DNA of 64,000 bases from Glycine soja (lineage: Eukaryota > Streptophyta > Magnoliopsida > Fabales > Fabaceae): assembly GCF_004193775.1 (NCBI RefSeq), contig NC_041004.1, positions 4,044,718-4,108,717 on the forward strand, in the 5' to 3' direction. Made by a program: the position numbers and the translations under genes. Shown here one piece after another: positions 22,881 to 33,761 of the stretch. The notes below the pieces were generated by a model. It had not been told where the DNA came from, searched no databases, and worked only from the letters and a program-made list of their open reading frames with translations. Each line of letters starts with the position of its first letter. Position 1 is the first letter of the stretch.

Positions 22881-24238
22881 CTGTAGCACAAAAAGACAAG
22901 TTCGATTATTGAGAAATCAGTATAAATAATACTATGTAATAACAGCATCAATCAATGGAATATACAACTGTTCCTTCCCTTATTCTTCTCTCTGTGGAGG
23001 CCCTGGTCCTCCAAAACCAGCTTCTATCATCTTCCCTATCAACAAGTATATAGCATATATAATTATGTATGATAATTTTAAGAAAATAAACAACACTAAT
23101 ATAAAATATATAGAATGGTAAAATACAAAAAAAAAAAGATCATATCTGCATTTCCTGAAGTATCTTATGGAATCTAGATTACCCAGGAAGAGAAATTAAA
23201 AACTTAAAAGAAGAAACAGAGTAAAAAGAAAATATTTAAGATATGTTGTAACCCGGAATCAAAATAAAAGTTTATAAATAATTCAAGCACATATATATAC
23301 ACCAAATAATAATAGCTTAGTAAAAGCAAAAATATAATAATACCTTAACAAATTTTCCTCTGAAAACAGAGAGTGCAACCTTCCAGAAGGCTCGTGTGTA
23401 ATGCATGATTACAGCAGTAAAACAATTTCCACTGTTTTCTCTTCTATGTTATTTAGAACACCACAATGTCATGTAAAATATTGACAAGAACCCATACAAC
23501 AGGTGCTCAAGTGTGTGAACCAACAAATATTTTTAATTGGATACCTAATTCTGTGACTTCAAAGTTCAACCAGGAGAGGTGTCCAAGCTTCATACATTGA
23601 AAGCCATAAGCAGGAACAACAAAGAGCAACTTAAAGAATAAGTAGCCTCAGTAGTCTATAACACAAGCAATATGTTCTATATTAATTTAATTATGCAGCA
23701 CACATTGACATGGTGTTTTTGAAAAGTCAATCCAATAAACTATACCAGTTTTAGTCCAAATGAAATGCAATTACTTAAAAATGATTGCACAAATGTTTGA
23801 ACCTAGTATCTCCTGCAAACTACCCAAAGACCTTGTCACTAGCCCACTACCAGTGGCACGTCCAAGATGATGAGCTTCAATAAACATTAAAATATCATGT
23901 TAAAATACAATAAAGCAGATAAAATGGCAAGGTGTCAGCCTTCAAGCATAAATCAATCTGCATTCTGCAAGCAAACATCAAATCTCCTTATTTGTGCCTT
24001 TCTTTTTAAGCCATGCAATATTATGTATCGTTTACTGCTAAGCAAGATGAAGGAGCAATCATAACATCATGGGTCAGCACAAACAAATATACTGCAAACT
24101 GAAATGCAACCTTGTTTACAGCCCAATGCTTCTTTTCAATTAATTTCATTCCAACATAGCATGTAAATTGAACAAATTAAAAAATTACTATCCATAACAT
24201 CTATTTCGATGAACTATCGCATAGCTAATCTATTTGTT
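22881..24238. other. Intergenic region without a recognised gene
   Basis: The part 22930-23205 still aligns with duplication copy 2 (37515-37815). A possible further minus-strand exon at about 23410-23345 (MHYTRAFWKVALSVFRGKFVK before a GTATTA donor) may belong with the exons at 22499-22880. Otherwise nothing is recognised. Confidence 0.35.
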
Positions 24239-24651
24239 CGGGGTCTTGAAGTTAAAGCTTGGAGGACAAAACAAAGTAGTGTACAAGTACTTGGTGCTAT
24301 GGCATACCGTGCTCCTCAGCATTTGTCTCGGTGTCTCCCTAAGATTGTTCCCAAATTGGCTGAGGTATAATATGAAGCAAACATTATTTTTCACTTCTAA
24401 ATTCCTTTTAAGCTATAGATTGCATTACCTTAACCCATCTCAGTATTTGAAGGTTTTGACTGATACACATCCTAAAGTCCAGTCAGCTGGGCAAATGGCC
24501 CTTCAACACGTTAGTCTTGACTTACGAACTATTCTATCCATTTGATTCCTGCTTCTGTGATTAATGTTTTTAATTTTCATGTTTTTTCCAGGTTGGGAAT
24601 GTGATAAAGAGTCCAGAAATATCTGGTCTTGTCCCTACTCTACTTAAGTAA
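24239..24651 (+). pseudogene. GCN1: GCN1 translational activator gene fragment with introns retained
   Basis: GCN1 is a very large HEAT-repeat protein that helps the kinase GCN2 sense uncharged tRNA on ribosomes. Three consecutive exon pieces read like its HEAT repeats. The first (about 24239-24365) contains [20 protein letters not shown] and [18 protein letters not shown]. The second (24453-24509) reads VLTDTHPKVQSAGQMALQH, and the third (24592-24651) VGNVIKSPEISGLVPTLLK, ending in TAA. GT donors and AG acceptors separate them, and the frame is kept. The fragment covers a few dozen of the more than 2500 residues of GCN1. Retained introns mean it arrived as DNA, not as a processed cDNA. Confidence 0.8.
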
Positions 24652-25544
24652 ATTGGTGTTTTCAGTATCTAGAGGGAGGAATAAAAGTAATTCTTTTGAA
24701 ATTATGGCATAAGAAATCATCATTTAATTCAACTCTACTTTTATATGTTGCATATTTATTGTAATTGTTTGATGTATATTTTCATGAAATTTCATCCTTC
24801 AAATCTTATCTATACAAAAATGTTAATGTTAGTTAAGTTAAAAAAAATAGTGAGATTATCTCAAACAGCAATAGTAAAATGAGAGAGAAAGAAAATTTAA
24901 GTAAAAAAAGAAATGATGAGCAAATGAAAATATTTTATTATATTTAAAAAAAGATATATTTTTTCTCTTATGATATTTAATAAATATAATTTCTATAAAA
25001 TAATTTTTATTTTTATTTTAAATAAAAAATTATTATGAAATATAAGTTTTTATCAATAGTTGAGATAAATTTAAGTGAACTTGGTATCAATGATTATTGT
25101 GTAGTTAAAGTCCTAGATCCAACGACTCATAAAAGTTTAAATTTCCTTTGCATATAATATAAATAGACATAACTCTAAAAATGAATTTTTATTTTATTTT
25201 TTTGTTAAAGTCTTAAAAATATTTATCCTCTAATTTATTTTTTCTCCTCACAATTATTTTTATCTTTTGTAAAAGATAAATTATAATGTATTTTTTTAAC
25301 AATTTTAATATACATTTATTATATTTTTATTTAATATTTAAGAATATTTCTATAATTTAAACTCATGCACTAAGTATAAATTATATTTTTTCATGACATT
25401 AATGCAAAGTATTTATCAATTTTATATACTGATAACTCATCTTTGTAGAGAAATTTAGTTAGTAATCTTTAACGAAGTCACTATTTCTAATTATTTTTAA
25501 TATGTAAGACTTAAATCTAAAATCTTGACTTAAGGAGATGTATT
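24652..25544. repeat. Noncoding repeat shared with 30620-31230
   Basis: The part 24670-25290 aligns with 30620-31230, and 25290-25380 resembles 17040-17150 and 33030-33130. It is AT-rich with no gene. These overlaps show a third, partial round of the local duplication. Confidence 0.65.
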
Positions 25545-28500
25545 TTATTTTTGTCTTAACTCTTCGGTTCATCATGGAAAATGATCCTGAAGCTACATAC
25601 TCGTCTTCACAAGTAGAAAGTGTCACAATGCCTTGCTTCTTAGAACTCCATGTAAAAGCACAATCACCCATAAAAAATACAAATCCGGTAGTACTTTTTC
25701 TATCATCAACATCTCTGGCAAAATCACTATCACAAAATCCCACAAGCTTATAGTTATTGGAGGGAAAATAAAATAATCCAAAATCAATTGTACCTTTCAA
25801 GTAACGAAGAATTCTTTTTGCGGCTTTTAGATGAGGAGAGGTAGGAGCCTCCATAAAGCGACACACAACTCCCACCGCATATAGAATATCGGGCCTTGTA
25901 TTGGTTAGATACCTTAAACTCTCCACAAGACTCTTGAAGATCGTGGAGTCTACCTTCTCTCCTTCATCAAACTTTGATAACTTCAAGCCACCTTCCATAG
26001 GTGTGTTCACGGGATTGCAATCAAGCATATTAAATTTCTTCAACACTTCTTTTGTGTACCTTTCTTGTGAGACAAAGATATCATTCTCCGTTTGCTTCAC
26101 TTCCATTCCTAAGTAATATGACATGAGTCCCATATCTGTCATATCAAATTCACGATACATGGACTCCTTGAAGTCTTCAAACAAATTTGGGTTATTGCCG
26201 GTAAACATAAGGTCATCCACATAAAGACAAATAAATAAGACATCACCATTATTAAAAGTTTTAACATAAAGAGCATACTCATTTTGACAACGAACAAACC
26301 CATTGTCTTGGAAGTACTTGTCAATGCGAGTATTCCATGCCCTCGGTGCTTGCTTTAGACCATACAACGCCTTGTTCAATTTCAAGACTTTTCCTTCTTG
26401 ACCTTCGATGACAAAACCCATTGGTTGTTCAACATAGACATCTTCTTCAAGATAGCCATTTAGAAATGCCGATTTTACATCAAACTGAAAAATTCTCCAC
26501 TTCATTTGAGCTGTCAAGGAAATAAGAAGACGAATGGTTTCCATGCGGGCAACCGATGCAAACACTTCATCATAATCAACTCCATATTGTTGCTTATAAC
26601 CTTTAGCTACAAGTCTTGCTTTGTGTCTCTCAACCTCTCCTTTTGCATTCTTCTTGATTTTGAACACCCATTTGACTCCAATTGCTTCATGACCTTTGGG
26701 AAGGCTCGATAACTCCCAAGTGTTGTTCTTCTCAATGGCTTTGATTTCTTCTTCCATGGCTTGTCTCCACCTTTTTTCTTTCATTGCTTCATCAAAGTTT
26801 AAGGGTTCACTGTCAACAAAAAGACAAAACAAATCATTTATAACTTCAGTTTCATCATATAATTCTTGAATATTTCTCATTATTCTTGGCCTTTCACTTG
26901 AACTCCCTTCGGAAGATGATGAGGCTTCATTGGTTGAAGGAGTTGGTGAAAGTGATGGAGTTGAATCATTTGGAGTCAAGGCTTCTTCATCTATTTCTTC
27001 AAAGTACGGGAAAAAATCATAAGTGTCTTCTTTCTCCTCCCAATTCCATGTGCCTTCTTCATAGAACTCGACATCTCGGCTCACAATTGTCTTTCCATTG
27101 TTTAGATTGTACAATTTGTAGCCTTTTGAGCTTGCATCATAGCCAATGAACACATGTTTCTTACTCCGATCATCAAGCTTGAATCTTCCTTGGTCGGGTA
27201 CATGAGCATATGCAATGCTCCCAAATACTCTGAAGTGATCAACTCTTGGCTTCACTCCACTTCATGCTTCTTGTGGTGTTTGATCTTTGACATTCTTTGT
27301 TGGGGAGCGATTGGACAAATAAACGGCACATGCAACAGCTTCGGCCCAAAATTCCTTTGGCATATTTTTAGCCTTCAACATACATTTAGTCATATTAAGA
27401 ATAGTTCTATTTTTTCTCTCCGCTACCCCATTTTGTTGTGGAGATCTAGGAACCGTTAGAGGGCGACGAATCCCATATTTTTCACAAAATTCATTAAATT
27501 CTTTTGATGTGAATTCGCCACCTCTATCGGATCTTAGAGCTTTGATTACATAACCACTCTCCTTTTCCACAAGAGCTTTAAAATTTTTAAAAGCTACAAA
27601 TGCCTCAGATTTTTGCTTTAGAAAATAAACCCAAGTCTTTCTACTATAATCATCAATAAAAAGCAAGAAATGTTTATTGTTACCACATGAAGGAGGATTG
27701 ATTGGGCCACTCACATCGATGTAAACAAGTTGGAGAGGCTCCTTTGCTCTTGAATTAGCTTCTTTTGGAAAACTCTTTCTTGCATGCTTTCCAAGGAGAC
27801 ATGCTTCACACAATTAATTAGGATGGTTGATGTGAGGCATCCTTTTCACCATCTTCTCCTCTCCTAAGGATTTTAGTGCTCCAAAATTCAAGTGCCCAAA
27901 TCTCATATGCCAACACCATGATTCATCTTTTATGCTAGCCTTCAAACATTTTGCTTCATTGGTTTTAATGTTCAAAGTGAACATTCTATTTCTTGACATA
28001 AACACCTTGGCAATCAAATTAGAATTTTTATCTCAAAGCCATAAACAACAATCTTTCATATGAATTTCATACCCCTTTTCAACAAGTTGTCCCAAACTCA
28101 AAATATTGCTTTTTAGTTTAGGAACATAGTAAACATCCGTGATTAATTTGTGAGCACCATCTTTTAAAGAAATTAAAATGGTACCTTTTCCTTGGATTTG
28201 CACCTTGGAAGAATCTCCAAAAGAAACATTTCCTTTCACCTTCTCATCAAGTTCCACAAATTTCTCTTTGCATCCACACATGTGATTGCTTGCTCCATTG
28301 TTAAGATACCATAAGCATTTGTCTTCCTTCTCACCATTATTAAGTGATAGTAGTAGTGTTGACTCTTCAACTTCTTTATCTTCTTTATCATCAACAAGAT
28401 TGACCTTCTCTTCAACATTTGTTCTACACTCCCAAGAGTAATGGCCATATTTATGACAATTAAAACATTCAACATTAGATTTATCATACCTCCTTTCATA

Positions 28501-29333
28501 TGCTTTTCCATAATTGTTTCTACCTCTTCCTCTTCCTCTTCCACGACTTCTAGTGGATTGATGGCTCCTCCATTCATTATTGTCAAAATTATCACGATCT
28601 CCTCTTCCTCCTCTTCCTTGGCCATGACCACGTCCACGACCACGTCCTCTTCCATGTCCACGTGCTTTTTGGCTACTTTCTCCTTCATTTTCTTTCAAAG
28701 AAGCTTTGGCTTTGAGGACTTGCTCCAATGGCTCATCATGTCTTCTATTGAACCTTTCTTCATAGGCTTGAAGAGAACCCATCAATTGATCTACGGTCAT
28801 TGAGTCTAAATCCTTAGACTCTTCAATAGCACAAACCACATAATCAAATTTAGCGATTAAGGAGCGAAGGATCTTTTCCACCACACGAACATCTTCCATA
28901 TTTTCTCCATAACGCTTCATTTGGTTCACAATAGCCAACACCTTGTTGCCAAAATCTGAGATAGATTCGAATTCCTTCATATGCAATGATTCAAACTCTC
29001 TACGTAGAGTTTGTAGGCGCACCTTTTTTACCTTATCAACACCTTCAAGGGAGGTTTTCAAAATCTCCCATGCTTCTTTGGATGTGATTGCATTTGACAC
29101 CAACTCGAACATAGTTTCATCCAAACCTTGATGAATGAAAGTAAGTGCTTGTTGATCCTTCTTCTTTGACTTCAACAAAGTCTCCTTCTCATTTGGTGAC
29201 AAAATAGCCTCATTTTGAGGTTGGGTATAACCTTTCTCTACAATCTCCCATGCATCTTGAGAACCTAATAAGGCTTTCATGCGACGACACCAATTATCAT
29301 AATTCTCTTTGGTAAGACGAGGGAATTGAAACA
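25459..29333 (-). pseudogene. Ty1/copia gag-pol pseudogene (single frame, three stops, truncated RNase H)
   Basis: The whole polyprotein stays in one frame but is cut by stops at 28033-28035, 27814-27816 and 27262-27264. Domains in order: UBN2-type gag ([21 protein letters not shown]), Arg/Gly-rich basic stretch, zinc knuckle [14 protein letters not shown], protease, GAG-pre-integrase (WCWHMRFGHLNFGAL), integrase (YIDVSGPI, RSDRGGEF, QQNGVAERKNR), reverse transcriptase (VARMETIRLL, YVDDLMF) and the start of RNase H (STCEDEYVASG). The protease site reads LNNGASNHM, so the usual catalytic Asp is Asn. RNase H stops well short of its end, and the last residues before 25459 are not copia-like. Non-functional. 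Confidence 0.9.
25545..29333 (-). mobile_element. Ty1/copia element lacking both LTRs
   Basis: The coding body of a copia element is present from close to the gag start, at about 29333, to the middle of RNase H, at about 25545. No LTR, primer site or purine tract is visible at either end. Its 5' end joins directly to the coding sequence of an NLR (29334-29572). Such clean loss of both ends suggests deletion after insertion, or a non-LTR route of integration. Confidence 0.8.
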
Positions 29334-29572
29334 TAGACAGCATCTTTGAGATCATTGAGCCAGTGTTTGACATTGTTGTTTGTGGTCTGTTTCTTCTCGG
29401 CATCATCAAGCACAGCTCCAACCACTCTGAGAATGGTCTCCAACTTTTGAAGCAACTTCTTGCCAAGCTTCTTTCCAAGGATCAAGTCAACAAACTCAGG
29501 TGAAGCCAGCCTGTCGAAAAGCACATCAAGGAAAGCAGAGAGAAAGGCACCACCTACCACTGTTGCTGCCAT
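29334..29572 (-). pseudogene. N-terminal coiled-coil fragment of a second NLR
   Basis: From ATG 29572 about 80 codons match the first 80 of the NLR at 8626 almost residue for residue (MAATVVGGAFLSAFLDVLFD..., ending at LKDAVY). The match breaks at CATAGACAGC, where the copia gag begins, in a different reading frame. NB-ARC and LRR are missing. The upstream leader and flank are preserved, so this is a duplicated NLR later replaced by copia sequence. Confidence 0.9.
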
Positions 29573-30019
29573 TATCTCAAGAACAAAAGATGATCAGAGC
29601 AGAATGACAAAGGCAAGGAATTGGTTGCTATGAACTGGATTGGTTCTTCGTAAGTCAACTCTCTTCACTTTCACTCGTTCTTGATAAGGTTTATTTATTT
29701 ATTATTTGTTTTATTATGGTGGTGGGTGACTTATGACTTATGACTAGTTTCATTTCTGTTTCCAAACCGTGTGGAGCAGTGGTGTATGTTTTTTTCTTTC
29801 ATTTCTGAAATTGCTTGCAGGTTTCACAAAACACTGATCCCTTTTCTATGTGATATGTATGGATGGCTGCAAGGGTACTGTGCGTATTTAAGTTCCTGTC
29901 TTTAATGGTCTGTAAGACAAGTTGTATTAAGGCAGATTGTACATGTGTTTGTATGAACGGTACAAAAGTTGATTTCACAAATCTAATTTATATTTGGATA
30001 TTTTTATTCCAAAAATAAG
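29573..30019 (-). promoter_or_regulatory. Uninterrupted leader and promoter region of the second NLR copy
   Basis: It aligns with 8627-8652 joined to 13640-14230, with no copia between. It therefore shows the original leader of the NLR family here, including the single TCAGA at 29594-29598. It keeps about 50 bases (29640-29690) that the first copy lost, and it lacks part of 13700-13955. Confidence 0.7.
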
Positions 30020-31473
30020 TTAGTAGTAAAATTGAAAATAATTATTTTTTGTGTAATCCATAAGTTATCTAAAAATACTTAACTTAGAATTAGTTCTAAA
30101 TTTAAAATTTAAAATCAATTCCTCAATGTGAAAGTAAATAGTTGAACATTTACTCAAATTCATGTTAGTTTATATTTTAACATAATTTTAGAAAATCAAA
30201 CATAAATCTAATATACACGATTAAAGTTGTCATAGAGATGTGTTGTTCTAGAAAGGTTTAATAACAAACCATGATCTCATAAATAATTAACATTAGTAGT
30301 AGTAATTTGTGTTTCTTAATCAAGTGGTACAAGATTCAAATCATGATTAATCTTTATATATAGAATAAATAAATATGAAATTAAAAAATATCAAACCAAA
30401 ACAAAAAGAAGTATTGAACAAATATTAATGAACAAAGGACACATGCTAATTGATCCCTAAGAACATAATATTAATGAATTAAAGAGTTCAATATGTCCTT
30501 ATTTGTACATAAAAAATAAAAGAAGTATGTAGAAAGAAAAGTGTGTGATTTTTTACTAAATAAAATCAATAAATAATAGATACTAATATAGTAAAGAATA
30601 TTGTGAAGAAGTTGTCATAGTGATTAAAGTAATTCCTTTGAAATGGTGTCATCAAAATTATCATTCAATTCAACTCTATTTTATATGTTGTATATCTATT
30701 ATAATTATTTGATGTATATTTTTATGAAATTTCTTGGTTTCTGACCATCCTTCATATCTTATCTATACAAAAATGTTATTATTAGTTAAGTAAAAATATT
30801 TAGTGAGATTATCTCAAACAAAAATAGTAAAATGAGAGAAAAAGAAAATTTAAGTCAAGAAAAAAAAATTGTGAGCAAATGAAAAGGTTTTATTATATTT
30901 AAAAAAAGATATATTTTTCTATTATCATATTTAATAAATATAATTTCTATAAAATATATTTTTATTTTAAATCAACAGCTATTTTGAAGTATAAGTTTTT
31001 ATCCATAGTTGAAATGGATTTAAGTGAACTTTATATTAATGACTGTTATGCCGTTAAAATCTCGATCCAACGACTCACAAAAATTCAAATTTTCTTTACA
31101 TATAATATAAATAGATATAATTCTAATAATAAAAACATTTTATTTATTTGTTAAAGTCTTGAAGATATTTATCCTCTAGCTTATTTTTTCTCCTCACAAT
31201 TATTTTTATCTTTTGTACTACCAAACAAAAGATGAAACACACTTTCTAAAAGTATTCCATTTTATTTATCCTAAATATTTGTTAGAGTCTTGTTAATAAA
31301 ATAAATCTTCTTTTAATTTTTTAATCAATACTCTCAAAACAAAGATGAAACACACTTTTTAAAAGTATTCCATTTTATTTATTTTATGAATAAGGAGTAT
31401 TAAAGTGTATTTCACTAAAAAAAATATAAAAAAAAATACATTACATTTTTTAATAAGATGAAGTAAAAGAAGC

Positions 31474-31475
<2 letters not shown>
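30020..31475. other. AT-rich noncoding DNA, partial third copy
   Basis: The part 30300-30600 resembles 21290-21530, and 30620-31230 resembles 24670-25290. There are no genes. A duplicated AAACACACTTT(C/T)TAAAAGTATTCCATTTTATTTAT element occurs near 31235 and 31350. Confidence 0.6.

Positions 31476-31548
<73 letters not shown>
31476..31548. repeat. (AT)n microsatellite, 73 bp
   Basis: A perfect AT dinucleotide run of about 36 units, likely highly variable in length. Confidence 0.98.
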
Positions 31549-31549
<1 letters not shown>

Positions 31550-31586
31550 TTTTCATAAATTTAGTAATAAAAGAAATGAAAAAAAA

Positions 31587-31807
31587 GGGTAAACAGTCAT
31601 TTTCGCCATTGAATATGTAGAATGCTGACAAATTTGTTATGGAAAGATGTAAATTCAAATTTTAGTCCTCGAAAGTGAAAAAGTGCAACAAATTCATTTA
31701 TCTATTAACTTACATTCGTTACTTTTAATGAAAGAGCAAACGCGACAGATTCAGGGATGAATTTGTCAGCGCTCAACACATTCAGAGGCAAAAATGATTA
31801 TTCACCC
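31587..31807. mobile_element. MITE with ~50 bp terminal inverted repeats
   Basis: The left end GGGTAAACAGTCATTTTCGC and the reverse complement of the right end, GGGTGAATAATCATTTTTGC, align and continue matching to GCTGACAAATT. The 221 bp length and absence of coding fit a miniature inverted-repeat element. The flanks are A-rich, so the target duplication and superfamily are unclear. Confidence 0.8.
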
Positions 31808-31855
31808 AAAATATAATTTAATCTTCATCTTTCTCATTTTTCAATCGTTGCAAGC

Positions 31856-32143
31856 ATAGTTGTGAAATCCAGTTTGGCTCAGCTATTCAGACCAATCCAA
31901 CTGAGACCCGGTGGCCTAGCCGAACCAGTTCCACTATTGGATCGGTCATACAATTGACACAGGAGGACCCAGCCAAACTTGGACGGATAGCCACCAGATC
32001 CCAGTTGGACCGGCCTGACCTGGCCGATTTTATAAAAAAAAAAAAAATAAATCACCTCTACGGCATCGTTTTGATGTCTTATTATTATCAATTGTTATAT
32101 TGGATTATGAAGTATGGACGAATTTTTTTTTGCTCAAATAATG

Positions 32144-32207
<64 letters not shown>

Positions 32208-32319
32208 AATTTTTTATAATATATCAAGTCAAACCAGTCCAATGACTGGTCCAACACCACTAACCTACTCACCAAATATTTTGATTTGGTCAATGATCGA
32301 ACAAGATTTCACAACTATA
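31856..32319. mobile_element. Mutator-type MITE with 9 bp target duplication
   Basis: The ends ATAGTTGTGAAATC and GATTTCACAACTAT are inverted repeats. They are flanked by a perfect 9 bp duplication GTTGCAAGC at 31847-31855 and 32320-32328, the size made by Mutator-like transposases. The interior is noncoding and contains an (AT)n run. Confidence 0.85.
32145..32202. repeat. (TA)n microsatellite inside the MITE
   Basis: A perfect TA run of about 29 units within the Mutator-type MITE. Confidence 0.97.
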
Positions 32320-32328
32320 GTTGCAAGC

Positions 32329-33710
32329 ATAACATTACAATAAACACTTAAAAAATAAAAAAACAAACATATTAATAAACATAATATTAATTTAAAAGCT
32401 TTTTATTATGTTTATTCTAAGTTATTTGATTTTCTGTTTTTTTAAAGTATTTATTATAATGTTATATTTACAACAATTAAAAAAATTAACAGATAAATAA
32501 ATTTATCATATTTCTTTTACTTTTAAAACAAATTTTAATTTTAGTCTTTTAAAGACAAACTTGTCAACACTAAAATATAAGAAGAAAATAGTTATTAAAA
32601 AATAAAAATGAAAGATCTTTACTCCTGATTCAATGATTCGAGTCTTACCCACGTGAATCCTGATTCAGAATCTGGAACAGCAATCCTGTATGATCGACAT
32701 GTAAGGTACGACCATGAATCAGTAACTGACACGTGTCTTATCATTCATGCAGTTGTCATCTATATATAGAGCATAACACAGGAAGGCGTTAACTGGCTGG
32801 TACTGCGAATATTCATCCACCATGTGGCACCATCTGATTGGATGACCTTGCTACTAGTCATGGGAAGAACCCGCCTTGTGGTTAGGTGTTGAAGGATGTT
32901 TGGCATAGCATCATTTTCATTGTCCCTAATTCTCACCAATCTCACACCCAAAAGATTTTGTCACTTTGTAACAAGGGAGCTGTTACTAAGATTTAATAAA
33001 GGAATAAAAAGGTTGAATGATAAACTATACAGTATTTTTAACAATTTTAATATACTATTATTATATTTTTATTTAATATTTAAAAATATTTCTATAATTT
33101 AAACCCATGCATTAAGTATAAAGTAATTTTATATTATTATTCACTCATATATCATCATTAATATAATTTTTAAGATAATTATTGTAGTTATTATAAATGA
33201 TAAAATAATATTGAATGAAGTTTTAAATTTGATTTACACTTTTATTATATAACTTATTTTTTCTATTTATTAACAAGACATTACTTTTATAGCACCATTT
33301 GTTGTCCTATTTCTCACTCGTTTTTTTTTCCTTGAATGTTTTGTCATATTGTAACAAGTGGAATTGTTAAGATTTAAAAAAAAGAAAATTATTTGAATGA
33401 AATTAAATTTCAAACAATTTTAATATTCTAATATTATATTTTTATTAAATATTTTTAAGTTTTAAGTTTTCTTAGATTTAAGAATATTTATTAACAAGAC
33501 CTTTTATGGCTATTTTTTTTTAGTAATGAGAATTTTGCATTTCTTTTCACTCACTATAATAATAATGATGACGATTGAGTTATGTTCAAGTGAAGCGATT
33601 GTATGCATGAGTGTAAATTAACTTATTTAGTTTACCAGACTTTTCTTATAATTCATAAAGGTTGTTACAGAAATTCAATGTATCTAATTTAAGTATATTA
33701 ATGCATTAAA

Positions 33711-33761
<51 letters not shown>

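Noticed and set aside
28236..28803. Glu- or Ser-rich ORFs at the copia zinc-knuckle region
   Set aside because: Alternate-frame readings of the Arg/Gly-rich gag segment.
28033..29478. A 481-codon ORF that looks like one protein starting [10 protein letters not shown]
   Set aside because: Its first ~48 residues are the NLR coiled-coil DNA read in the wrong frame, and the rest is copia gag. It is a junction artefact, not a gene.
31359..32343. ORFs rich in Tyr-Ile repeats
   Set aside because: Translations of AT microsatellites and MITEs.
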